A stretch of 64,000 bases of DNA from Flavobacterium alvei (GCF_002920895.1 NZ_PQVG01000007.1:25146-89145), one strand, 5' to 3'; counted from the stretch's first letter, positions 47,133 to 55,223 are shown. Notes: generated by a model not told the origin, from the letters alone. Translations and numbers: made by a program.

Positions 47133-48137
47133 TTACCAATAACAAGCCCCTTCAATAGCATTGGCATTTTTAGGCCTACTTTTATCTCCAGGATAAATCC
47201 AGTGCTCATTGAATAATGCTGGATATTTACCCTTCTCCCCTAATTCATCTTTACCAAACAACTCATTTTCCCATCTTTTACCTTTTATTCCGAATAATAA
47301 TTGTAGCGCACCTCCATAATGAAATCCCTTTTTGCCGCTTCGTTTTACATGTGCAGCCAAATGAAAACCATAAGCCCCACAACCAATTAAACAAATATCA
47401 TAATCTACTTTATCTATTTCAGCTTTCATATAGTCTAAAGCCTCAAACCAATCTTTAAAACCTACCTTCTCTCCGGCCAAACTCTGCACAGATTTAATTG
47501 TGGTCAATTCAAATTGAGGCAAAATATTTTTCTTAAAAAGAAGGCCTCGTTTAAGATATTGCTGCTCAATATCCTCCGCAAATGGATGAACGACCAATAC
47601 TTTTTTACCTTCTAAAACCCTTGACCAATGATTTTCAGCCCAATAAGGCTCTAACAATAAGAGGTTTATTTTATGGGCATTTTTTAGCTCTTTTTCTAAT
47701 AATTTTTCTTCAGGTCGCCATGATCCCAAAATATCAACCGCTGGAATGTCCTGTAACATCAACTCACAAAATTGTTCTATTTTTTCAACCGTAGGCGGAA
47801 AAAATCCAGAATGAGTACTCATTTGACTAATTACTTTTGGATTCCACCACCAAGCTGTGGCATTTCCTTTTATGTAATCAAAATATTTTCCTTTATCGTT
47901 TACAATGCCTAAATAGTTAGTCAAACAGTTTAACTCTGTACTTCCAAAACGAGCAATCATACAGGGCTCATCAGCATTTAAAGCATTATAAATAAGCTTT
48001 GACGCTTCATCAGGGTCTATCACACATATTGGATTTTCCAAAACAGTCCCAAAAGATTTAGCATAGAGTTTTCTCAAAACCTTTAGAGAAAAATAAAAAA
48101 TATTATTCATCACGTCTTTATTCAAATTTGTATTCAT
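47133..48137 (-). CDS. GT-D/DUF1792-like putative glycosyltransferase
   Basis: A 334-residue soluble protein. The N-terminal MIARFGSTELNCLTNYLG recalls the RFGDGE-type motif of GT-D fold (DUF1792) glycosyltransferases, in which the Asp-Gly-Glu binds metal and donor; here the motif is FGSTE, without the Asp. The later KKVLVVHPFAEDIEQQYLK and DICLIGCGAYGFHLAAHVK also fit that family. Function as a transferase in this operon is likely but not proven. Confidence 0.6.
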   Translation of the reverse strand: MNTNLNKDVMNNIFYFSLKVLRKLYAKSFGTVLENPICVIDPDEASKLIYNALNADEPCMIARFGSTELNCLTNYLGIVNDKGKYFDYIKGNATAWWWNPKVISQMSTHSGFFPPTVEKIEQFCELMLQDIPAVDILGSWRPEEKLLEKELKNAHKINLLLLEPYWAENHWSRVLEGKKVLVVHPFAEDIEQQYLKRGLLFKKNILPQFELTTIKSVQSLAGEKVGFKDWFEALDYMKAEIDKVDYDICLIGCGAYGFHLAAHVKRSGKKGFHYGGALQLLFGIKGKRWENELFGKDELGEKGKYPALFNEHWIYPGDKSRPKNANAIEGACYW

Positions 48138-48201
48138 TTTTATACCAGATAATGAATCAAAATTTAATTCCTTTCAATAGTATAAATTTTATGCTTAAAA
48201 A

Positions 48202-49062
48202 TTATTTCTTATTCAAACTAGATTTTATTTGATAAATATCTGTTAGATGGCGAATCCAAATTGGAAATTTATTTAATCTATATTTAATCCTATTTTTTAA
48301 TGGTTTGGGTGGTTTATCCTTTACAAATCCTCTTTTGGTATAATCAACTTCTAAATTGTGTTTTTCAAATAAGGGCACTACTTCTTCAAACCATCTTCCT
48401 TGCATAATCCCTGTAAAAACATAAGGTATAATTTCAAAAACATTTAATTGAACCCAACTTTTATCTACTACATAGAAATTATGATTTAAAACTGCAGCCC
48501 TTTTAGATCCAAATTCTTCAAATTGCCAAGCATTTTCATAAATACGTAAATAGGATTGTAAAGTTTCTTTTTTCCATAAAGCAGCCTGACAACTAATTTG
48601 ATATTTCTGGTTGTTTTGTACAGTATATAAACCCTCGTAATCTATAGATTTATTATTAGGTATTACAGCTTGGTCTGTCAAATGAATACAGTCGATATCA
48701 TTATTTTCAACCATCATTTGAACGTATTTTTCTATGAGATCATTTTTAACAAAATCTTTTAGAAAATAATCCTCTTGCATATACAATACAACATCTGTAT
48801 CAATAGCTTCCAAAGTCCAACTCAAACATTGGCTCCAAGTGGCACGAACAGAATGTGGTACTTTATTTACTTCACAGACTTTAGTACACACAATGTCAAG
48901 ACCTGGATAACTGAAGTCTTTGTATTCGGTATTTAAATATATTTTACCATTAAAATCAGGCCAATAAATAGTAAACAGTTTAAAAAAAGGAATCCAGCAA
49001 TCTTCAAAATTGTCGCAGGTATTTACTAGAATGGAGCTTTTATTTTTAATATTAATTGACAT
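48202..49062 (-). CDS. Putative glycosyltransferase, unrecognised family
   Basis: A 286-residue protein. The start at 49062 (MSINIKNKSS) is chosen because the open frame upstream overlaps the acyltransferase gene. No signature is certain, but VLYMQEDYFL resembles an acidic metal-binding motif and the GRWFEEVVPL tail lies near the end. Trp- and Tyr-rich, no membrane helix. Its place among glycosyltransferases suggests the same activity; I cannot name a family. Confidence 0.55.
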   Translation of the reverse strand: MSINIKNKSSILVNTCDNFEDCWIPFFKLFTIYWPDFNGKIYLNTEYKDFSYPGLDIVCTKVCEVNKVPHSVRATWSQCLSWTLEAIDTDVVLYMQEDYFLKDFVKNDLIEKYVQMMVENNDIDCIHLTDQAVIPNNKSIDYEGLYTVQNNQKYQISCQAALWKKETLQSYLRIYENAWQFEEFGSKRAAVLNHNFYVVDKSWVQLNVFEIIPYVFTGIMQGRWFEEVVPLFEKHNLEVDYTKRGFVKDKPPKPLKNRIKYRLNKFPIWIRHLTDIYQIKSSLNKK

Positions 49063-49099
49063 ATATTTAATTGCATAATTTAAGTTGTAAATATTGACA

Positions 49100-49621
49100 T
49101 TATTTCTTAAATGAAATCTCTCTAATAACTTTGCAAGGATTTCCTGCTGCAAACACACCAGAGGGAATACTTTTTGAAACAACACTTCCAGCACCAATAA
49201 CAGTATTATCTCCGATTACAACCCCAGGTAATATTGTAACATTTGTTGTAATCCAAACATTATTCCCTATAATAATTGGTTGAGCTATGACAGTAGAAAA
49301 ATCATTTAAATCGTGGGTTGAAGTAACAATCATATTTCTAAATGAAAATGAACAATTATCGCCTATAATTACTGGCGCATATGCTAATATATATGTGTCA
49401 GCTAAACCAACATTATTCCCTACTTGTAAAATCGGTGCTGAACAATAAAAACCTTCGTTGAAGGTTGTTGTTAAGGGTAAATTAAATAATTTACAAACTA
49501 ATTGTTTTATAAAACCAAAATTACGTAGCAATGGGACTTTATTAAGTTTCAATACAAGCCTCTCGATTTTTGAATTTGAGGGTCGCTTTAATCCGCCAAT
49601 TTTGTATACAATTTTTTCCAT
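49100..49621 (-). CDS. WcaF/maltose-acetyltransferase-like hexapeptide acyltransferase
   Basis: A 173-residue beta-helix acetyltransferase. THDLNDFSTVIAQPIIIGN and VWITTNVTILPGVVIGDNTV fit colanic-acid WcaF and nodulation NodL-like enzymes, with the catalytic His in STHD. It is the third acyltransferase of this block, so the glycan is probably heavily O-acetylated. Probably cotranscribed with the flippase gene 17 bases upstream. Confidence 0.9.
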   Translation of the reverse strand: MEKIVYKIGGLKRPSNSKIERLVLKLNKVPLLRNFGFIKQLVCKLFNLPLTTTFNEGFYCSAPILQVGNNVGLADTYILAYAPVIIGDNCSFSFRNMIVTSTHDLNDFSTVIAQPIIIGNNVWITTNVTILPGVVIGDNTVIGAGSVVSKSIPSGVFAAGNPCKVIREISFKK

Positions 49622-49638
49622 AAATTACAATTAAAATT

Positions 49639-51162
49639 TTATTGTCTTGAAAAAATCTTTTTCATAAATGGCTTAACAATCATTCTCTCCTCTATATTAA
49701 AACCAATAAACCAAAATACAATCAAAAAGGAGATTGAACTTATTGAAATCACAAATAATAATCTAAGACTTTGATTGAGATTAAAAAGGAAAGGTACTAA
49801 AGATAAAATCAAAATTAACACGAACGAAACCAAACAAGGCATAACGACATTCTTCAAATAGATTGGGATTGATAATTCACAGTCAGATTTTGCGAAGGAA
49901 AGTACAAGAATTCCTCCAATTAAAGAATAAATTATAAAGACTATATACAAGTAATAAACAGGAAAATGAAATGAAAATAAAACATAGGATATTAGTAATG
50001 GAAAAAAATTCAATACTGAATTATAAATTTGAAATTTTCTAATATTTCCAACGGCTGCAATTGCACTAGTTAATGTTACAAATAATTGATCAATTAAATT
50101 ACGAATCAAACCTAATCTACAAAATAATACAGCATAGTCAGGAACATTTTTTAGCCATAAACTAAAAATATAAGGCATTTCAATAAGAACAGGTATATAA
50201 AAAAAAATTAAAAGAAAAAAAGAAATCTTACTTCCTGACATCGTTGCTTTCAGCATTAGTAACCTATTACCAGCACCTTCACTTTTATCAATGATGGGGT
50301 TCAAAGCTTTAAGCATTGTATTAGCAAAAGCACCCAATTGTCCGCTCACTTGTATAGCTATTCCTTGTGCAGCATTAACAATAGAACCATAGAATATATT
50401 AATAACAATTATCTGTCCATAATTAGCCAGCATACTACTTGCCGTTCCCAACAAAGACCAACCTGCAAAACTACTAATCTCTTTCATCAGACTTTTTTCG
50501 TAATATTTACGAAAATTCAACTCACATTCCTGATAATTACGATGGCAATAAATCCGTCGCAAAATCAATAAAAAAATAGCCAAAGCTGCCGTCAAAAAAC
50601 CATAAGCAACCAAATGATCAAAGGCACTGTAAGCGAGATATAAGGCAATGCCTAATTTTAGTAAAGCTTCTACAATGCCTAAAATAGCATAGAATAGCAT
50701 ATTCTCGTGCGAAGTAATCACTGCTTCATAAGGCACCGACAAAACAGTAAAAAAAGTGCTAACTACCATAAAATGGTAAATAATTTTAGCCACTTCAACC
50801 CTTTCAGGAGCGATATTCAATATTCCATTAAAAAAAAAGTAACCCGCAATTTCCAAAATCAAGACCATCAGCACCGCAATTCCTGCGTGCAAAATAGTAC
50901 TCATATTAAAGATACGTTTTACTTTCTCTAAGTCGCCCTCGCCTTGGGCATAGGACATAAACCGCTGGGTTGCCACTGCCATCGAACTGTTTAAAAAACC
51001 AAGCATGGCCACTACACCACCCACCACATTAAACAAACCAAAATCAGCTACACCTAAAGCAGCCAAAACCAATCTTGTAGCATACAGCGATATAAAAACG
51101 GTAATCGCCATCCGAGCATAAAGAATTCCAGTATTTTTAGCTACACGATGAGCTGCTTGCAT
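49639..51162 (-). CDS. Repeat-unit flippase (Wzx-like, second copy)
   Basis: A 507-residue polysaccharide transporter with about 12-14 helices. The N-terminus (NTGILYARMAITVFISLYAT) and LAALGVADFGLFNVVGGVV match the Wzx/oligosaccharide flippase group common in Bacteroidota. It is unlike the 471-residue flippase at 18.3 kb. Two flippases support two separate glycans. Upstream lies the recombination scar at 51.2-52.2 kb, which separates it from gmd. Confidence 0.92.
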   Translation of the reverse strand: MQAAHRVAKNTGILYARMAITVFISLYATRLVLAALGVADFGLFNVVGGVVAMLGFLNSSMAVATQRFMSYAQGEGDLEKVKRIFNMSTILHAGIAVLMVLILEIAGYFFFNGILNIAPERVEVAKIIYHFMVVSTFFTVLSVPYEAVITSHENMLFYAILGIVEALLKLGIALYLAYSAFDHLVAYGFLTAALAIFLLILRRIYCHRNYQECELNFRKYYEKSLMKEISSFAGWSLLGTASSMLANYGQIIVINIFYGSIVNAAQGIAIQVSGQLGAFANTMLKALNPIIDKSEGAGNRLLMLKATMSGSKISFFLLIFFYIPVLIEMPYIFSLWLKNVPDYAVLFCRLGLIRNLIDQLFVTLTSAIAAVGNIRKFQIYNSVLNFFPLLISYVLFSFHFPVYYLYIVFIIYSLIGGILVLSFAKSDCELSIPIYLKNVVMPCLVSFVLILILSLVPFLFNLNQSLRLLFVISISSISFLIVFWFIGFNIEERMIVKPFMKKIFSRQ

Positions 51163-51246
51163 TTATGTTTTGTTTTTTGGGGTTAATTCTTTAAGGTCAA
51201 TTGATTCATTGGTGACCTGTTTTCTAACCGATAACCATTTCTTTTA

Positions 51247-51363
51247 TTAATATCTTTTAGCAATCTCTAGATCACTTGCCACCATTTCCTTAACCAATCC
51301 GGCAAGGTCATATTGTGGTTTCTAACCTAACTTTTTAGATTTAGCAGGATTATCAATAAATCT
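51247..51363 (-). pseudogene. 3' remnant of a second gmd copy
   Basis: About 110 bases from 51253 match the last ~37 codons of gmd (from 52197 upward) at roughly 85-90% by eye, in the same orientation. The reading frame ends with a stop two codons after the shared KR. The match fades near 51360. It is a direct duplicate of the gmd end lying beyond the ORF6N pseudogene and the MITE-like element. Confidence 0.8.
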
Positions 51364-51389
51364 ATCTCCTTAGAAAAGGATAATTGGAT

Positions 51390-51917
51390 TTACTTATATC
51401 CTAACTTTTTTCTGTTTTCCCAATTTTTTCGTTCTTCTTTTTCATCCATAAGTTCTTCGAGAGCATTGTAAATATCAATTATTTGTGTATCCTGCTCTCC
51501 TAAACGAATCTCCAATTCTTTTTTTAAATCTTGAAATTGTTGCGACAAATAATGCTGTTGTGTCATCACTTTGCGTATTTCAACAAAAGCTCGCATAATA
51601 GCAATATTTGCCAAAACTGCTTTTTCAGAACGCAAAACAGAACTTAACATTACTACACCTTGCTCAGTAAATGCGAAAGGCAAATAAACCTTTCCGCGAT
51701 TTTTATTGGAACTGGTCACAATTTGTGACGAGTACTCTTCCCATTCGCTCAAGGTAATTTAAAACATAAAATCACTTGGAAACCGAATTGCATTTCGCTT
51801 AACAGCTTGGTTTAAAACTTTTGCTTCAACACCATATAATAATGCTAAATCAAAATCTAGAAGGACTTTTGTTCCTCGAATTTCAAAAATTTTAGATTGT
51901 AGCAAACTGATTTCCAT
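51390..51917 (-). pseudogene. ORF6N-domain protein gene with one in-frame stop
   Basis: From the ATG at 51917 the frame reads [20 protein letters not shown] then [19 protein letters not shown], the ORF6N (KilA-N-related) DNA-binding domain. After RFPSDFMF comes a TAA (51759-51761), where relatives have a Gln (CAA), so a single C-to-T change explains it. The frame continues in phase to a normal C-terminus (ENRKKLGYK), 175 residues in all. ORF6N genes are common on prophage and mobile DNA. A TTG at 51752 could restart the distal 120 residues. Confidence 0.85.
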
Positions 51918-51980
51918 CGGTTTTTTTATTGTATTAATAGGTGAATTGGTATTGGGTTAACTGGTAATTATTTATTAGAT

Positions 51981-52164
51981 TAACCCGTTGGGTGTAATTA
52001 ATTTTTAATACTAATTTTCGTCAGTTCGAGTGCTTTTCGATAGAAAAGTGTATCGAGAACAAAAAAATTAGGATTAAAAATGGTTCTCGATACATTTTTT
52101 GTTCCGTTTTACTCCACAAAAAACACTCGAACTGAAGATTTTAATAATTACACCCAACGGGTTA
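51981..52164. mobile_element. MITE-like palindromic element, copy B
   Basis: A 184-bp element with 20-bp perfect terminal inverted repeats (TAACCCGTTGGGTGTAATTA and its inverse). Inner arms CAGTTCGAGTG/CACTCGAACTG and TATCGAGAAC/GTTCTCGATA repeat those of copy A at 38.67 kb. It contains no ORF and lies between the gmd stop and the ORF6N pseudogene. Confidence 0.8.
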
Positions 52165-52193
52165 GATTAAACAATTAAACCTTTTCTAAACGA

Positions 52194-53285
52194 TTAACCT
52201 CTTTTAGCAATCTCTAGATCACTTGCCACCATTTCCTTAACCAATCCTGCAAGGTCATATTGTGGTTTCCAACCCAATTTTTTAGATTTAGCAGGATCAC
52301 CAATCAACAAATCTACTTCGGTAGGGCGGTAATATTGAGGATCTACTCTTACTACAACTGTACCAATTGGCAATTGATATTCAGGATTGTTGCAAGCTAC
52401 TATTTTAGCTACTTCACTTTCTTGTTCGCCTTCAAAGGCCAATTCCATACCTACTTCAGCAAAAGAATAACGTACAAAATCACGAATATAAGTAGTAACT
52501 CCAGTGGCAATTACATAGTCTTCGGCTACATCTTGTTGCAAGATTCTCCACATCGCCTCTACATAATCTTTGGCGTGTCCCCAGTCTCTTTGTGAGTTCA
52601 AGTTCCCTAAATACAAACAATCTTGTTTGCCTAAGGCAATAGCTGCTGTAGCCATAGTAATTTTACGAGTTACAAAAGTTTCCCCTCTTCTTGGCGATTC
52701 GTGGTTGAATAAAATTCCGTTACAAGCATAGATATCATAAGCTTCGCGGTAGTTTTTCGTAATCCAAAAACCATATATCTTAGCAACACCATAAGGAGAA
52801 CGGGGATAGAATGGCGAGTTTTCATCATAAAATCCTGCTGCATTTTTATTTTCAGCCAAACCGCCATACAATTCTGAAGTTGAGGCTTGATAGATTCTAG
52901 TTTTCTTCTCAAGACCCAAAATTCTCACGGCCTCCAATATTCTCAAAGTACCGATTCCATCAACATTGGCCACATATTCAGGAGAATCAAAAGAAACTTT
53001 TACATGGGACATTGCTCCAAGGTTATAGATTTCATCGGGTTGTACTTCCTGAATGATTCGAATAATATTAGTCGAATCGGTCAAATCACCATAATGCAAT
53101 TTAAAATTCACATGATTCTCATGTTGATCCTGATAGATATGATCAATTCGTTGGGTATTAAAAGAAGAAGCACGTCTTTTTACTCCGTGAACATGATATC
53201 CTTTTTCTAATAATAATTCTGCAAGATAAGATCCATCTTGTCCTGTAATTCCTGTTATTAGTGCTACTTTTTGTTTTGTATCCAT
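52194..53285 (-). CDS. gmd: GDP-mannose 4,6-dehydratase
   Basis: A 363-residue GDP-D-mannose 4,6-dehydratase, first step to GDP-L-fucose. [15 protein letters not shown] (residues 11-25) binds the cofactor, and YGVAK is the catalytic Tyr/Lys pair. The start at 53285 (MDTKQKVAL) is chosen over an upstream ATG at 53393, because the extra N-terminus would be coded by a 7-bp tandem repeat. It follows fcl by 126 bases; its 3' end is duplicated at 51.25 kb. Confidence 0.97.
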   Translation of the reverse strand: MDTKQKVALITGITGQDGSYLAELLLEKGYHVHGVKRRASSFNTQRIDHIYQDQHENHVNFKLHYGDLTDSTNIIRIIQEVQPDEIYNLGAMSHVKVSFDSPEYVANVDGIGTLRILEAVRILGLEKKTRIYQASTSELYGGLAENKNAAGFYDENSPFYPRSPYGVAKIYGFWITKNYREAYDIYACNGILFNHESPRRGETFVTRKITMATAAIALGKQDCLYLGNLNSQRDWGHAKDYVEAMWRILQQDVAEDYVIATGVTTYIRDFVRYSFAEVGMELAFEGEQESEVAKIVACNNPEYQLPIGTVVVRVDPQYYRPTEVDLLIGDPAKSKKLGWKPQYDLAGLVKEMVASDLEIAKRG

Positions 53286-53293
53286 TGTCGTTG

Positions 53294-53363
53294 TTCGTTT
53301 TTCGTTGTTCGTTGTTCGTTGTTCGTTATTCGTTGTTCGTTGTTCGTTGTTCGTTGTTCGTTG
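53294..53363. repeat. 7-bp tandem array (TTCGTTG, ten units) in front of gmd
   Basis: Ten head-to-tail units, eight of them exactly TTCGTTG (minus strand CAACGAA), begin 9 bases upstream of the gmd ATG. Units one (TTCGTTT) and five (TTCGTTA) differ at the last base. An array of this period next to a start codon can change length by slippage and so alter the distance between the ribosome-loading region and the start. Confidence 0.9.
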
Positions 53364-53411
53364 TTTGAAACTAGAAAAACGGTCAACGATCATCGAAAAA
53401 AGATTATAGTT

Positions 53412-54362
53412 TTACATTTTCACTTGCTTAAAATCATTCACATGCTCCAAAAACCAATCATAAGTCAATTGAATTCCCTCTTCTAAATCTATCTTATGTT
53501 TCCAACCCAAATCATGCATTTTAGAAATATCCATTAATTTTCGTGGCGTTCCATCAGGCTTGCTGGAATCCCAGATGATTTCACCTTGATGCCCAGTAAT
53601 TTTCTGAATGGTTTCTGCTAATTCTTTGATGGTCAAATCAACTCCTGTTCCTATATTATATAAATAATCTGGCAAAGTATTTTCTAACGCAAAAACGACT
53701 GCTTGAGCCATATCATCTACAAATAAAAATTCGCGCAAAGGAGTTCCGCTTCCCCATAGTGTTACAGGAGCATGATTATTCTCTTTGGCTTCGTGAAATT
53801 TCCGCATCATTGCAGGAAGTACATGAGAAGTATTCAAATCAAAATTATCATAGGTGCCATACAAATTGGTAGGCATTAAACTAACGTAATCCTTTCCAAA
53901 TTGCTTGCGAATAGCTTGACAGGCTTTTACACCCGTAATTTTAGCAATAGCATACCATTCGTTAGTGGGTTCTAAATCGCTAGTTAGCAAATAGTCTTCC
54001 TTCAATGGCTGTGGAGCCAGTCGAGGGTAAATACAAGAACTCCCTAAGAAAATAAATTTTTCAATCCCCGATTGCAAAGCCGAATCTATCAAATTGTTCT
54101 GGATTTGCATGTTCTCCATAATAAACTGATAAGGATAATTATTGTTGGCCAAAATCCCTCCTACTTTTGCAGCAGCATCAATAACCACATCTGGTTTTTC
54201 TTTCGAAATAAAATCCCGAACTGCATCTTGATTTCGCAAATCTAGGTTGGCACTTGAAGCCCCAATCAAATTGGTATATCCTTTTGCAGTAAGCGTTCTC
54301 CAAATCGCAGAGCCCACCATACCTCGATGTCCAGCAATATAAATTTTAGTGTCTTTTTTCAT
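53412..54362 (-). CDS. fcl: GDP-L-fucose synthase
   Basis: A 316-residue 3,5-epimerase/4-reductase that converts GDP-4-keto-6-deoxymannose to GDP-L-fucose. GHRGMVGSAI (residues 11-20) binds NADPH; Ser108/Ser109 (GSSCIYP) and Tyr137-x3-Lys141 (YAIAK) are the active site. It is the first gene of the cluster on the minus strand and lies behind the promoter and leader element at 54.5 kb. Its product probably feeds the GT11 enzyme at 15.3 kb. Confidence 0.97.
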   Translation of the reverse strand: MKKDTKIYIAGHRGMVGSAIWRTLTAKGYTNLIGASSANLDLRNQDAVRDFISKEKPDVVIDAAAKVGGILANNNYPYQFIMENMQIQNNLIDSALQSGIEKFIFLGSSCIYPRLAPQPLKEDYLLTSDLEPTNEWYAIAKITGVKACQAIRKQFGKDYVSLMPTNLYGTYDNFDLNTSHVLPAMMRKFHEAKENNHAPVTLWGSGTPLREFLFVDDMAQAVVFALENTLPDYLYNIGTGVDLTIKELAETIQKITGHQGEIIWDSSKPDGTPRKLMDISKMHDLGWKHKIDLEEGIQLTYDWFLEHVNDFKQVKM

Positions 54363-54435
54363 AATACAATTCTAATTGAAAAACATTTATTTCTAAAAAC
54401 CAAAACAACTAATCATAAGATTTTATAAAGTAGGA

Positions 54436-54462
54436 TTACACTTTTTCTTTTCTTGATTCCAT
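54436..54462 (-). CDS. Possible 8-codon leader ORF
   Basis: The ATG ending the second copy of the leader element opens an ORF of only eight codons, MESRKEKV, ending in TAA. It parallels the 27-codon ORF in the other leader. Too short to be sure; it could be chance. Confidence 0.15.
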   Translation of the reverse strand: MESRKEKV

Positions 54463-54496
54463 GGCTTCGCCGTTCTAACTCCCAAAAGAGAATTAG
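54460..54496 (-). promoter_or_regulatory. Leader element, copy 2, upstream of fcl
   Basis: On the minus strand a 9-bp hairpin (CTAATTCTC-TTTT-GGGAGTTAG, with two G-T pairs) is followed by AACGGCGAAGCCATG. GGGAGT and the 15-base part agree exactly with copy 1 at 23.6 kb, with the same three-base spacer. It starts about 34 bases after the -7 box. It probably acts at the start of the whole unidirectional cluster. Confidence 0.6.
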
Positions 54497-54516
54497 TCAA
54501 GGTAAAATAATTGACG

Positions 54517-54525
54517 ACAAATATA
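54517..54525 (-). promoter_or_regulatory. Promoter -7 box upstream of fcl
   Basis: TATATTTGT on the minus strand matches TAnnTTTG. A second identical TATATTTGT lies at 54685-54693, so two start sites are possible. The 495-base gap 54363-54857 holds these, the leader element and the terminator of the CoA-binding gene; the rest is AT-rich sequence. Confidence 0.55.
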
Positions 54526-54766
54526 CAACAAAAGCAAGTTCCTATTTTTTTTCAACTCCCTACTTTTGAAATAAACAAATAAACAAAAAAAACAAAAAAC
54601 CACTATAAATCAATCGATTAAGCTAAGAAAACTCTTCGTCTCAAAACAAAAAAACCGTTTATAGGTAAATTTAATCGATAAAAAACAAATATAATATTAA
54701 TTCTGTATTTATAATTTGACTAAATATGGAATTTTAGAGTTAGTTGTTGCAGTACCTAATCATTTA

Positions 54767-54813
54767 AAAAAGACGTTAGATACAACTGCCTTAAAGAGCT
54801 GTACACTAACGTC
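54767..54813 (-). terminator. Intrinsic terminator of the CoA-binding protein gene
   Basis: On the minus strand GACGTTAG and CTAACGTC close a long stem that also pairs TACAGCT with AGTTGTA inside, followed by six Ts. A second hairpin (TGAGGTAT/ATGCCTCA) precedes it just after the stop. Together they separate the housekeeping genes from the polysaccharide cluster. Confidence 0.75.
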
Positions 54814-54857
54814 ATTGTAAAAACAATTTGAGGCATCAACAACTGCTACATACCTCA

Positions 54858-55223
54858 TTAATATTGATTGGTAGTCAACAATACCAAAGTACAAGCCACT
54901 TCGGCCTTAATACCATTCAGTTCCAATAATTGATAGAACTCTGGATTCTCGGTCCCAGGATTGAAAATAACACGCTTGGGTTTAGATTCAACAATGTAAT
55001 TGTAATAATCACGTTGACGAATTGGGTTGAGATACAAGCTGATGGTATCTATATTTTTTAAGGGAATAGCTTTAGTCTGGATTTTTATTCCTGCAACTTC
55101 ACCAGCATTTTGACCAATGGCTAATACGGAATGTCCTTTTTGTACTAATAAAGTAATGGCTTTAAAGGAATATTTTTCTGGTTTGGCACTAGCACCGAGA
55201 ACCAATGTTTTTTTATTTTTCAT
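54858..55223 (-). CDS. CoA-binding domain protein (YccU-like)
   Basis: A 121-residue single-domain protein with a Rossmann-like CoA-binding fold (KTLVLGASAKPEKYSFKAI, residues 4-22, and VIFNPGTENPEFYQLL). Proteins of this size resemble YccU and the CoA-binding domain of succinyl-CoA synthetase. Function unknown; it is a common conserved bacterial gene. It lies just outside the polysaccharide region. Confidence 0.88.
   Translation of the reverse strand: MKNKKTLVLGASAKPEKYSFKAITLLVQKGHSVLAIGQNAGEVAGIKIQTKAIPLKNIDTISLYLNPIRQRDYYNYIVESKPKRVIFNPGTENPEFYQLLELNGIKAEVACTLVLLTTNQY

Noticed and set aside
53294..53363. CRISPR array
   Set aside because: The repeats are 7 bp with no spacers, and no cas genes are present; it is a simple tandem array.
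53286..53393. N-terminal extension of gmd starting at 53393
   Set aside because: The extension is coded by the 7-bp array ([14 protein letters not shown]) and has no counterpart in the family; the ATG at 53285 gives the normal N-terminus.
54767..54813. attC-like palindrome (GTTAG ... CTAAC)
   Set aside because: Polarity and spacer do not fit an integron attC site, there is no integrase, and a run of six Ts follows it on the minus strand. It is better read as a terminator.
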